Positions 34,392 to 43,400 of a DNA stretch of 64,000 nt are shown here, piece after piece. The DNA comes from an uncultured Spirochaetota bacterium. Lineage in GTDB: Bacteria > Spirochaetota > UBA4802 > UBA5550. Under the pieces are notes generated by a model. That model was not told the DNA's origin and did not search any database. It was given only the letters and a program-made list of their open reading frames with translations. Within the stretch, counting starts at the first letter, position 1, and the number at the start of each line of letters is the position of its first letter. The stretch spans positions 1 to 64,000 of the forward strand of contig CALMRZ010000034.1 in the NCBI GenBank assembly GCA_937872225.1, given 5' to 3'. The translations under genes were made by a program, and so were the position numbers.

Positions 34392-35047
34392 TCGGCGCCG
34401 TCCTCTTCCTCTTCGGCGCTCCGTGCCATGAGCAGGTCTTCCCGGCTGTAGACGCGGATCCCCGGATACTTGACAAGGAAAAATTCAAGGATATACTTCA
34501 GCCGCGCCGCCGCGTCCAGCGGGGAGGACATCCGGTTGTCCGAGCGGGGCGAATACTGCTGCATCCTCTTTACATTGAGGGTTCTCCTGTCCCGATCAAT
34601 GTCAAAAATATCCTTCTTGAAGAGCCGGTAGGTGTCATAGATCGACTTGATGATGTCCTCTGAATAGACCAGGTTGGCTATATAGAGGTTCGTGTCCGCG
34701 TCATGAAGGTTACGCGTGAAGAACTTGAGGAGCCTGAAGATGATCTCCGGGTACAGGTGCTCGTTGATCAGCTCGATGACCTTTTTTTCAAGGACACCGT
34801 CAAGCATGCGCTTAGTGGGATAGGCCATGCTGGGGATGTCGACGTTACCGGTCTGGACCTTGAAAAAAACGAAATCCAGGAACCGGTCGATGATGTCTTT
34901 CCTCATGAAATCGGCCATGTCGAGGGCGCCTTCAGTAAGGCGCTCGGCCACTTCCGCGAGATTGTCGTTTTTCAGGATACTATCGAAATTGACGATCTGG
35001 CTCTTATTGAGATCCTCGGCCCTGCCGCCGTCCAGGAAATCATCCAT
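34376..35047 (-). CDS. alpha-helical cytosolic protein, unknown
   Basis: A 223-residue protein, helical and charged (LAEVAERLTEGALDMADFM, IDRFLDFVFFKVQTGNVD, EHLYPEIIFRLLKFFTRNLH) with an acidic C-terminus (SAEEEEDGADQ). No motif recognised. It converges on, and overlaps by 16 bases, the gene coupled to the Lon-domain protein. Confidence 0.65.
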   Translation of the reverse strand: MDDFLDGGRAEDLNKSQIVNFDSILKNDNLAEVAERLTEGALDMADFMRKDIIDRFLDFVFFKVQTGNVDIPSMAYPTKRMLDGVLEKKVIELINEHLYPEIIFRLLKFFTRNLHDADTNLYIANLVYSEDIIKSIYDTYRLFKKDIFDIDRDRRTLNVKRMQQYSPRSDNRMSSPLDAAARLKYILEFFLVKYPGIRVYSREDLLMARSAEEEEDGADQPSR

Positions 35048-35107
35048 GCATGAACCTCCGGGGAAAGCATATCACGGGCGGCCCGACAAGGCAATAAAAA
35101 TATTCCC

Positions 35108-35965
35108 TTAAAAAGAAGCGGTTATCCCCAACTGCACGCGCCTGAAGAGGTCACGGTCCCGTTTCCCGTTATATTCGTTCACCGCCCGGGCGGCGCTCAA
35201 GAGGTTATACCCGTACAGGATCCCCTCGGCGATTCCGAAAAAAGCCATCTGGTACGTGTCGTGGAGGCGGTACCCGTTATAGATCATGAAAATGCACAGC
35301 GCGTTCGTGAACAGGGTGAGGAACCCTGTCGCGTAATTCCCCGTGTACAAGTGCCCGAAGCCGGGAAACAAAGCGGATCCCATGACCGAAAGCCACAGGT
35401 GCCGCCGCGGCGCCACGGAGTCCTCGAGGAGAGCCTTTTCCAGGCGGTCCACGTCGCCGCTGAATTTTCCCCCGGGATGCCGTTCCCGGTACATCCCGGC
35501 ACACTTCAGGGCCCCCGCCCTGTCTCCGGCAAAGACGGCGGCGACGCAGGCGTCACGGTCGAGCTCCTCCAGGAAAGCGCCCTTCCGGTACGTGGCGCGG
35601 TACAGGTCATGGAGACTTAACGCCTCCGGCGGCGATCCCTTCATGAGCTGGACAAACCCGGCGAGGTAGAGTGCCTCCTCTCCCTCTGCCGTGCCCTGAA
35701 AGCTCCGGTGACAGCCGGCGAACGTCTCCAGGGCCGCCCGGTAGTTGTTACCGCGGTAATAGGCCTTTCCCATGAGGAGCGCGCTGTTCCCCAGCCAGGG
35801 GCCGGAGGGATACAGGCATTGATACCGCATCGCCTCGGTTATCGCGGCATGGTAGTCGCCGCGGGAATAGAACCAGAGGGCCATGTCCCTGACCTCCTTC
35901 TCCCCTGCCATGGCGCCGTCCCAGGCCGCCAGGGCCAGCAATGCCGCAATCACGGTTTTTTTCAC
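35108..35965 (-). CDS. exported TPR-like protein with C-terminal hydrophobic hairpin (B)
   Basis: A 285-residue protein. Signal peptide (KKTVIAALLALAAWDGAMA), TPR-like helical repeats (about 30-190: MALWFYSRGDYHAAITEAMR, LLMGKAYYRGNNYRAALETF), then a TM2/DUF5683-like hydrophobic part opened by GSALFPGFGHLYTGNYATGF. The GTG start at 35965 gives the best signal peptide; ATG 35995 is also possible. It is the third gene after yidD and a similar paralogue, and all three are exported or membrane-bound. Function unknown. Confidence 0.75.
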   Translation of the reverse strand: MKKTVIAALLALAAWDGAMAGEKEVRDMALWFYSRGDYHAAITEAMRYQCLYPSGPWLGNSALLMGKAYYRGNNYRAALETFAGCHRSFQGTAEGEEALYLAGFVQLMKGSPPEALSLHDLYRATYRKGAFLEELDRDACVAAVFAGDRAGALKCAGMYRERHPGGKFSGDVDRLEKALLEDSVAPRRHLWLSVMGSALFPGFGHLYTGNYATGFLTLFTNALCIFMIYNGYRLHDTYQMAFFGIAEGILYGYNLLSAARAVNEYNGKRDRDLFRRVQLGITASF

Positions 35966-36012
35966 TCTTTCTTTCCCGTCCTCGATCTGTTGCATGGCGG
36001 TGCATGCCGTTT

Positions 36013-36912
36013 TTATCGAAAAACCCCGGTATCACGGACCTCACCGGCCGGGTCATAGGCCGGGATACATTTTTTCTTGATACCGTCGCGGAACGTCCGG
36101 TGAAGGTCCTCGTTGGTCGTTTGCGCCGCGTTGTAGGCGCCGTAGATGGTCCCGAGATAAAATACCGAGGTAAAGGCCATGAAGGCGTATGACAGATGCC
36201 TGTTTCCCTGCCGGTGGAGCAGGCAGGCCCCCCCCGCCAGCGACGCGACGCCGATAAAGCTCACGACCCCGTGGACCCATTTGCCCGCGTACATCTGCCC
36301 AGCTCCCGGGAAAAAAACCGACAGGGCCACCGCAAGGGGGACCGATTTAAGGGGAACGTGCCTGAACCGTTCGACCTCCTCTCTAAGAAGGGCGACCCGC
36401 GCCCTGTCCGGAACGTAGCGCCCGGCGGCCCGTATCTCATCAAGAAGCTCCCGGTACCGGCCGCATTCCAGGTACGCCTCCGCCCTGCGCGCCAGCAACG
36501 GATACCTGCCCGGGCCTTCCACGGCGTCATACCGGACGCGCAGGGCCGCCTCGAGGCTTCGGCCGTTCATCCCGAGCATCAGGTACGACTGCGACAGCAA
36601 TATGCCGGTCCGGCAATCCGGCGGTCCCGGCCGTGACGTTATGTTCGTAACCACCGTCCGGTACTGGCGTCCCAGAAAATAGTTCACATCAATGAAGAAA
36701 GAATAATCCTTCCGGTCATCGCCGGCCGGGTCAAGGGCCATGAGCCTTCTCGTTTCGCTGATAACATCGAAATACCGCTTCTGGCTGAAGAGGTCCCTGA
36801 TGAAACGCTTCTGCCTTACGGCGAGGCCCCCGGTCTCCGCTGAAGCCAAGGAAGAAAACGGCGCGGCGAAGAGAAAAAAAGCCAGGACGCACCATGTCAG
36901 TCCGGCGCGCAT
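36013..36912 (-). CDS. exported TPR-like protein with C-terminal hydrophobic hairpin (A)
   Basis: A 299-residue paralogue of the next gene: signal peptide (LTWCVLAFFLFAAPFSSLASA), helical repeat region (RFIRDLFSQKRYFDVISETR, LLARRAEAYLECGRYRELLD) and a hydrophobic end with VFFPGAGQMYAGKWVHGVVS and SYAFMAFTSVFYLGTIYGAY. The FPGxGxxYxGxxxxG phrase is shared by both proteins and is typical of TM2/DUF5683 proteins. It lies 69 bases after yidD. Partners are probably the two neighbours. Confidence 0.75.
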   Translation of the reverse strand: MRAGLTWCVLAFFLFAAPFSSLASAETGGLAVRQKRFIRDLFSQKRYFDVISETRRLMALDPAGDDRKDYSFFIDVNYFLGRQYRTVVTNITSRPGPPDCRTGILLSQSYLMLGMNGRSLEAALRVRYDAVEGPGRYPLLARRAEAYLECGRYRELLDEIRAAGRYVPDRARVALLREEVERFRHVPLKSVPLAVALSVFFPGAGQMYAGKWVHGVVSFIGVASLAGGACLLHRQGNRHLSYAFMAFTSVFYLGTIYGAYNAAQTTNEDLHRTFRDGIKKKCIPAYDPAGEVRDTGVFR

Positions 36913-36981
36913 TACCCGGTCCCCACCAGGCCACGGCACGCGGCACCGGTCATGTGTTGCACGGACGGTCCCCTCATGGAG

Positions 36982-37440
36982 CTAGTTCCCCGGGAAAAGG
37001 TCCGGAACCGGGTCTTTGCCGGACTTTGAAAAAACATTGCAGCGGAGGATCCTGTCGCCCGCCAGGATGCCGCCGAGGAGTGCGCCGTATTTCTGCACCG
37101 CAATTTTGCCGTAGGCGCTGCAGACCGGCCGGTACCGGCAACTGGGGCCGTCCAGGGGTGATATCCATATCTGGAACACCCGTATCAGGAGGACGGAACC
37201 GCCGGTGAAGGCGTCATAGACGCCCCGGTCGACACCCGCCGCGCCGGAGCAGATGCCGCAGTTGTAATGGCCTTCAGCGTACAGGTCCTGCACGGCGTCA
37301 TCCCCCACGGCAACATCGGCCGCCCAGGGCCCGAAGGAATCCTGGGCAGCGGCGTTTATTGACGCAACCATGCAGGCCGCAACGGCCGCGATAATGCTCA
37401 CTATGACGCGGTACCGGATTTCACCATTCATATGATTCAT
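36982..37440 (-). CDS. yidD: YidD-domain protein with N-terminal export signal
   Basis: A 152-residue protein. The C-terminal 75 residues are YidD: LIRVFQIWISPLDGPSCRYRPVCSAYGKIA and ILAGDRILRCNVFSKSG.DPVP, with the conserved Cys residues. YidD normally is a 70-90 residue protein at the inner membrane that helps insertion of membrane proteins. Here a signal-peptide-like N-terminus (VIVSIIAAVAACMVASINAAAQ) and a 50-residue linker with CGICSG are added, which would place the domain in the periplasm. First gene of an operon with two exported TPR/TM2-like proteins. A 27-bp palindrome covers its start codon. Confidence 0.8.
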   Translation of the reverse strand: MNHMNGEIRYRVIVSIIAAVAACMVASINAAAQDSFGPWAADVAVGDDAVQDLYAEGHYNCGICSGAAGVDRGVYDAFTGGSVLLIRVFQIWISPLDGPSCRYRPVCSAYGKIAVQKYGALLGGILAGDRILRCNVFSKSGKDPVPDLFPGN

Positions 37441-37456
37441 ATTATATGAATCATAT
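37430..37456 (-). promoter_or_regulatory. 27-bp perfect palindrome over the yidD start codon
   Basis: Arms ATATGATTCATAT (37430-37442) and ATATGAATCATAT (37444-37456) with a single central T. It may be an operator or an mRNA hairpin that hides the start codon. Confidence 0.6.
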
Positions 37457-37602
37457 CTTTTCGAACAGTTGAACGAATGTCAAGATATATATAACCCCGT
37501 CGTTCCGTCCATGATCGGCACATTTTAATACTTGACACGATCCCATGGTCCGGATACCCACAGGTAAGCACCGTGGAAATCCGGACACAAAAAGGAAGAG
37601 CC

Positions 37603-38454
37603 ATGAGCATCGGAAAAAGCCTAACCCTATTCATCTTCAGGATACTTCCGAAAAGCCTTCTGTCGCGCGCCTTCGGGTATATCGCCCGGATACCCCTGCC
37701 CGGTCCATTCATGAGCTCCTTCATCCGCTGGTACAGCGCGAAATACGGCGTGAAGGATGAATACATCGTGCCCGGGCGCGGTTTTAAAACCATAGACCGC
37801 TTTTTCACCCGCAAGATGAGAGACGGCGTTCATGTCATCGACCGGGCGGGCAACTGGGCCGTGTCGCCGGTGGACGCCCGCATCGACCAGTTCGGCGAGA
37901 TACGGGACACTACCGTCATGCAGGCAAAGGGCATCGGGTACTCGCTCCAGCATCTCATCCCCTCGGACACCTACCGGAAATTCCTCTGGGGCTCCTTCAT
38001 GACCCTGTATCTTTCTCCGGGCGATTACCACCGGATCCACGCTCCAGTCAACGGGACCGTCATCGGTTATTATAATATACCGGGCACCCTCTTCACGGTC
38101 CAGGACTGGATGGTGAACCGCCTTCCCGACCTGTTCGTTAAAAATGAGCGGATCATCACCTATATTCAATCATCGGCGGGAACCGTGGGCGTATGCAAGA
38201 TCGGGGCCATGAACGTGGGGCGCATAACCCTTTCCTACTGCAAAATACAAACCAACCGGACGTTCCGAAAACGCAGAGAAATCTTCTTTTCTCCGGAAGA
38301 CCAGGTTCCGGTCCGCGCCGGTGACGAGCTTGGCGTATTTCATCTGGGTTCAACCATCATCCTCCTCTTTCAAAAAGGGGCCATCACCTTTGATGACTTC
38401 TCCCCCGGCGACAGGATCAGAATGGGCAACAGGATAGGGACTCTGCATTTCTAA
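37603..38454 (+). CDS. psd: phosphatidylserine decarboxylase proenzyme
   Basis: A 283-residue inner-membrane enzyme that makes phosphatidylethanolamine. It self-cleaves at LGST (Gly249/Ser250), leaving a pyruvoyl group on the new alpha subunit. Asp91 (SPVDARID) and His143 (GDYHRIHAP) are the likely partners in self-cleavage. The length fits the bacterial proteobacterial-type enzyme. The start at 37603 is preferred because AAGGA lies 6 bases upstream. A weak promoter with a perfect TTGACA (37532-37537) lies before it. It is divergent from yidD. Confidence 0.92.
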   Translation: MSIGKSLTLFIFRILPKSLLSRAFGYIARIPLPGPFMSSFIRWYSAKYGVKDEYIVPGRGFKTIDRFFTRKMRDGVHVIDRAGNWAVSPVDARIDQFGEIRDTTVMQAKGIGYSLQHLIPSDTYRKFLWGSFMTLYLSPGDYHRIHAPVNGTVIGYYNIPGTLFTVQDWMVNRLPDLFVKNERIITYIQSSAGTVGVCKIGAMNVGRITLSYCKIQTNRTFRKRREIFFSPEDQVPVRAGDELGVFHLGSTIILLFQKGAITFDDFSPGDRIRMGNRIGTLHF

Positions 38455-38572
38455 AAAAGCATCCTGTTTTGTCTAAAAACCCCTGAAAAGTTCTTGATAT
38501 TTTACCCCCCCATATAAATTTCATACATAGCATGGGTGTATAAATTTTAATAGGGTAAAAACAGCTCGTAAT

Positions 38573-38601
38573 TTGAAACAGTAATAACGTAACGATATAT
38601 T
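38573..38601 (+). promoter_or_regulatory. sigma-70 promoter of the cytidylate-kinase-like gene
   Basis: TTGAAA (38573-38578), 17-base spacer, TATATT (38596-38601), within a 285-base AT-rich intergenic region. It predicts a 5' leader of about 130 bases; no clear structure is seen in it. Confidence 0.65.
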
Positions 38602-38739
38602 TTTAATAGACTCCGGTGCCTGCCTGATGGGCGCGGGGAAATAACCTGTACAGGAGAGTGTATCGCTGAACACCGTTGCAGAGATATTCTAGAAAAAAGT
38701 AACCAATTTATTTATTCACCGCGATAAGGAGATTGCTAC

Positions 38740-39453
38740 ATGAAAACACCGGCCCTCGATAAATATATAAGCGCCCAGTTAAAATACTGGCAGCAGCAGA
38801 AGCATTCGCTGACGACTCCTCCGGAAAAGAAGAGCCTGCGCCAGTTCATCACCATATCCCGCGAATACGGATGCTCCGGCTACGGCATCGCCCAGGAAAT
38901 CGTATCGATTATGAACGGCGGCGCTACTGCTCCCGAGCCGCTCTGGGCCGCCTACGAGCGCCAGGTGCTGGACCGCGTCATGGAGGAAATGGAACTCTCT
39001 TCGCACCTGGTGAAGACCCTCACCGATGACGCCCTGAGGGACCTGACCGACATACTGAAAAGCGCCTTCAGCGACCTCCCGCCCCAGGTTGCGGTGTACC
39101 AGAAGCTCGCCCAGACCATACGGATCCTCGCCGCCCATGGCAACGTGGTCCTCGTCGGAAGGGCCTCCAACGTCATCACCCGGGGAATGGCCGGCGGCTT
39201 CCACGTCATGATGGTCGCACCCATGGACTACAAGGTCCAAAACATCATGAAATTCAAAAACCTGTCGAAAAAAGACGCGGAGAAGCTGGTTATTGAGAAC
39301 ACCGAGCGCCGCGAGAACTACATCAGGGAATACGTGAAGTTCAACGTTACCGATCCACACAATTACGACCTGGTCATAAACCTGGCGGACACAAACGAAA
39401 AAGGGGTTGCCAAACTTATCATTGAAGGAATGAATCTTAAAAATCCCCGCTGA
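38740..39453 (+). CDS. cytidylate-kinase-like family protein
   Basis: A 237-residue protein matching the cytidylate-kinase-like family (Cytidylate_kin2): FITISREYGCSGYGIAQEI near residue 35 stands at the place of the P-loop but is not a classical Walker A; later VVLVGRASNVITRGM and MVAPMDYKVQNIM, and a C-terminal DPHNYDLVINL segment are typical. The family's substrate is not established. AAGGAG lies 9 bases before the ATG. Two small genes follow closely on the same strand and may share its transcript. Confidence 0.82.
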   Translation: MKTPALDKYISAQLKYWQQQKHSLTTPPEKKSLRQFITISREYGCSGYGIAQEIVSIMNGGATAPEPLWAAYERQVLDRVMEEMELSSHLVKTLTDDALRDLTDILKSAFSDLPPQVAVYQKLAQTIRILAAHGNVVLVGRASNVITRGMAGGFHVMMVAPMDYKVQNIMKFKNLSKKDAEKLVIENTERRENYIREYVKFNVTDPHNYDLVINLADTNEKGVAKLIIEGMNLKNPR

Positions 39454-39462
39454 AGGGAATAA

Positions 39463-39951
39463 ATGGAACAGGCCTGTTCGCAAAATTTCAAGCTGGGATC
39501 CCGCACCCTTCATTACGATTGCGGAAAGGCCATGTTGCTCTGCAGGGATTCGAACAGCGGGAAAAACATCTGGATAAAGAAAATATCCGACATCAGCCAG
39601 ATAGATACCGTGATTGAGGATTCATCACGGTATTATATTGCCTGCGAAACCGACGACATCAAGGGCTACTACCTTGCGATTGACAAGGAGACCGGGTCGA
39701 CGAACTGGTTTATCCCGGGGAAAGCGTATTTTCATATCGTCTACAACAAAGACCTCTACATTATTTTCACCGATGAAAAGAGCGACTTTTATCTCCTGAA
39801 GGTTGACTGTTCCGACGGCAAAAAGATCTGGCACCGCCGGGTCGACAACGACCTCTGCGAATACAGCTTCTCCCCAGAGGGGATCACGCTGAAATTCGTC
39901 TCGGGGAAACAGGAAAAGATATCAGCCCTGACGGGGATCGCCATACAGTAA
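39463..39951 (+). CDS. PQQ-like beta-propeller fragment protein
   Basis: A 162-residue protein composed of PQQ-like blades: DSNSGKNIWIKKI, AIDKETGSTNWFIPG and VDCSDGKKIWHRR. It is too short for a full eight-blade propeller, carries no signal peptide and no cofactor site is evident. It starts 9 bases after the cytidylate-kinase-like gene and ends 18 bases before the LeuA-domain gene, so the three are likely one operon. Function unknown. Confidence 0.7.
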   Translation: MEQACSQNFKLGSRTLHYDCGKAMLLCRDSNSGKNIWIKKISDISQIDTVIEDSSRYYIACETDDIKGYYLAIDKETGSTNWFIPGKAYFHIVYNKDLYIIFTDEKSDFYLLKVDCSDGKKIWHRRVDNDLCEYSFSPEGITLKFVSGKQEKISALTGIAIQ

Positions 39952-39969
39952 CGGGGGGAGGTGCGGCAC

Positions 39970-40431
39970 ATGCTCAATTATGAAATAGAAGACGCGTCAA
40001 AGGTCCTGGCCATCATCAGGTCACTGAAAAAATATGCCCCGCCCTTCAGGATCGTCGGCGGATACCGCCTGATCGACAACGGCATCGAGCCCGAGGCGAC
40101 CGTACAGATCGAGGCGCGGGGCCGCGTCATCCACGAGGCCTCCAACGGGGCCGGGCCCGTGGACGCCCTTGCCAACGTGCTCAAGAAGGGACTCACGCCC
40201 CTCTTCCCCGACATCGCCAGGGTCAAGCTGATAGATTTTCACGCCGACATCCTCGACGCGAAGCGCGGGACCAGCACCGACGTCCAGGTCACGATCATAT
40301 TCACCGACGGTACGGAGCTCTGGAAGGTCCATTCCCTTTCGGAAAACATCAACGCCGCGTCCTTCAACGTGCTTATTGACGGGTTCGAGTACGCCCTGCT
40401 GAAAAAGACCTCGAAGAAAAAGAAGAAGTGA
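39970..40431 (+). CDS. free-standing LeuA allosteric (dimerisation) domain protein
   Basis: A 153-residue protein that resembles only the C-terminal regulatory domain of alpha-isopropylmalate synthase: ASNGAGPVDALANVLKKGL, IDFHADILDAKRGTSTDVQV, and VHSLSENINAASFNVLIDGFEYALL. In LeuA this domain binds leucine and gives feedback inhibition. Here no catalytic TIM-barrel is present. The C-terminus is poly-Lys. The start at 39970 is set by GGAGG 8 bases upstream. It could bind an amino acid or a different effector; not known. Confidence 0.75.
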   Translation: MLNYEIEDASKVLAIIRSLKKYAPPFRIVGGYRLIDNGIEPEATVQIEARGRVIHEASNGAGPVDALANVLKKGLTPLFPDIARVKLIDFHADILDAKRGTSTDVQVTIIFTDGTELWKVHSLSENINAASFNVLIDGFEYALLKKTSKKKKK

Positions 40432-40438
40432 GGGATTG

Positions 40439-43400
40439 TCACTTGCGAAGGTCCTCGCGGTAGTATTCTATGCTGTAGGGGATAGATTCGTCCAGGATCG
40501 CCTCGCCCGCCTCGACGCCTTTCTTGAATGACCGGGCGAGGTTCACCCGGGCGAACTCGTTGTCCGAATTTATGTGCTGGGCGTAATCGATCGACTTCCA
40601 GTAGCTTATTTCGCTTTTGGCCTCGTTGTTCTGGGCCTGGTACACGGCGCCGAGGTTGTTATAGGCCGATGAGAGATACTGCACGAGCTTCACTTGTCCG
40701 GGCAGGTCCCGCCGCGCGATCTTGAATTTGTCCATTTCGTATTCATAGGCTGAAATAAGCTTCAGGTATTCCCCCTTGGCCGCGTCATAGCTTCCCATGT
40801 GGTAAAAGGCATTGCCCAGGGCGAACATGATCTCCGGGTTATCGACAAAATCGTCATACAGATTGAGCCACTGGTCCAGGGCCTTCTGGTAGAGCCTGTT
40901 CAGGTAATAGACGCGGCCCAGGTTGTAATGCACTTCGGACGATTCGAAACCCTCCTCGATCGCCTTTTCATATTTATCGCGGGCGATCTGATAGTTGCCC
41001 ATGCGCTCGGCATCCTGGTCAATGACCTCGTCCTCAAGGTCGCCGTAGCGCATCCTCACCTTGTCGAAATAGTAATAAAAGATGTTGCCGAGCACTGCGT
41101 AGGTCTTGCCCGGGCTCTCGGTCTCCTTGTAAAAATCCTCCTGCGTGAACTCCGGCGGACTTCCCGCCGCCTTGATGGCGCGGTTCAGCGTCTCGTAGGC
41201 CTTCACGGGCTCTTTTGCCAGGTAGTAGTATTCTCCCAGGAGGTGAAGGGCCCCGAAATAGTCCGCATTGTAATTCGAACGCGAAAGATCAACGGCTTTA
41301 TCGAGATGGATCTTCATCAGTTTCAGGTTGTTCTGGGCCCGGTTGAGCCGGGCGTACTGCAGGTGCAGCGGCGGGTAGTCCTTGTCGCGCTTGTTCAGGG
41401 CCTCCAGCACGCCGTAGACCGCGGGAAAGATATTGTCGTCAATATCCTTGAAGCGCGGCGACTGGACCCCGTAATCGATCCTGACGTTCGATTTCTGCGC
41501 GACCTGCTTGTCCAGGTAATATGACGCCAGCTTGGCCAGGAGCGGCGAGGGCACCCTGGTCAACATCTTCTTCTCATTGAGCTGCGCGTGGACGTCGATG
41601 ACCCGCTCGAACACGTCCCGCTCGATGTACAGGTTCAGCAGACCCGAGTAGCCGATCTCGGAGTCCGGCTCCATGTTCACGATGTCTTCATAGTATTTCT
41701 TGGCCTTGAAATACTGTCCCTGATAGAAATAGGCGTTGCCGATGCCGTAAAGCGCGGTGACGTTGCCCTTGTCTCTCAGGAGTACCCGGCGGTACATCTC
41801 GATGGCAACGTCAAGCTGCGACCACTCTTCCCGCTTCTTTTTGCTGCCGGGGTAATACCACCGGTTGATGTTGAGCCGCATGGTGTTGTAGTATTCCCTG
41901 GGCACTTTCGAGTAGAAATAGCCGAGCTTGTTCAACAGGTCGAGATCATAGGCCTGGCCCTTTTTGCCCTGTATGTCATACAGCCTGTTCAGTTTCTGAA
42001 TGGAAAAGTCGTATTCTTTTTTATCAAAATAGGCCTGGGCGTACTCGGTGTAGCCGAAGGCGTAGTCCTTGATGTAGTTCTCGTCAACGTCGCGGAAAAT
42101 CCTCTCAGCCTTCGCAAAGTCCTTCGGCTTCTTGAGATAGTCGCCGCTTTCGCGGATGAGTGCCGCGCCCTCCCTGATCATGCGCTTGGCGGCGATGGGC
42201 TTGTAGATGAACTGGTAGCCGACAACCGCCAGGACGCAGGTGACCGCGGCTGCGGCCCCGGCGATCTTCGTTATCGTCATGAGGCGTTTCTGACGCTCGC
42301 GCCCGGCCGCGGCGTATTCCGGCCGCGCCGCTATGACCCTGCGGGCCGGCCCGATCTTCTCCTCGGTGAGGGCTATCTTCTTCTGGAGCTTATCCTCGAG
42401 ATATTTATGGATGGTCCCTTCCGGCCTGCCGGCCAGGATCATGTTTATGAGCTGGCGGGTGTCCCGCGTCGGCAGCAGGTCATTGACGACTACGTCCTTG
42501 ACCGCTTCGCGGATGGCCGGGTTGAAAAGGAGCAGGGCCTTTTTCAGCCGCATGATGTCGTGGTCCGACAGGTCAATGGCGCCGGCCGGTGCGGACGGTT
42601 CCTCCGCCGAAGGGGCCCGGGAGGGTTTCTCCTTTCTGGACGGCTTCGGCTCATCTTCGAGCATCTCGACCGCGAAATGGTCCTCATCAACGGCGGGCAG
42701 ATCGGGAATTGGGGGGCCCAGGTCCTCCGCCGGTCCGCGGACCGGTTCCTTTTTCTTGACCTTGCTTATGATGTCCTTCGATGACCTGACTTCGGGAACT
42801 TCGCCCAATTCTTCTACGCTCTTGATGGATGCCAGGTCTTCGTCGGAAATCTCCTCCATGGCCGGTTCCGGCGTCTCCGGTTCCGCGGCGGGAATAAACT
42901 CCTTCTCGGGGGCGGCCCCGGGAATATCCAGTTCAGGGATATCAATGTCCCGGGCTTCAGGCATTTCCGCTTCCCCTTCATCAAAGGAAATCTCGGACAG
43001 ATCGGGTATCTCACGGGACAGATCTTTCTTAAGGGTCACGCTTTTCTCCGGCTGTGCGGCGGCCTTCCCCATCTCCTCCGGGACCCCGATATCCTTCATT
43101 TCCAGGTCCGCGTGCTCCCCGAGGTCCAGGTCCTCGAAAACGGGCGTCTCTTCGAACTGGACAGGTTTCGCTTCGGCGCGCCGCGGCGCCTCCCTCTCTT
43201 CGGCATAGGCGTCAACGGGGGCCCGGTCACGATAATCCAGCGATTCCGGCTCACCGGCCGTGAGGAACTCCAGCTCATCGGCCGGGCTCATGCCCTTGGG
43301 CCTTTCAGCGCGCTCACCGGAAACAGCGGCAAGCTCTTCCTCCGCGGGCGCACGGGGTGCGATCTTCCGTTCAGGGACTCCTTCCTCCACTTCATGGATA

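Noticed and set aside
40799-42784. Two long plus-strand frames opposite the TPR protein
   Set aside because: Antisense shadow of a certain coding region without motifs.
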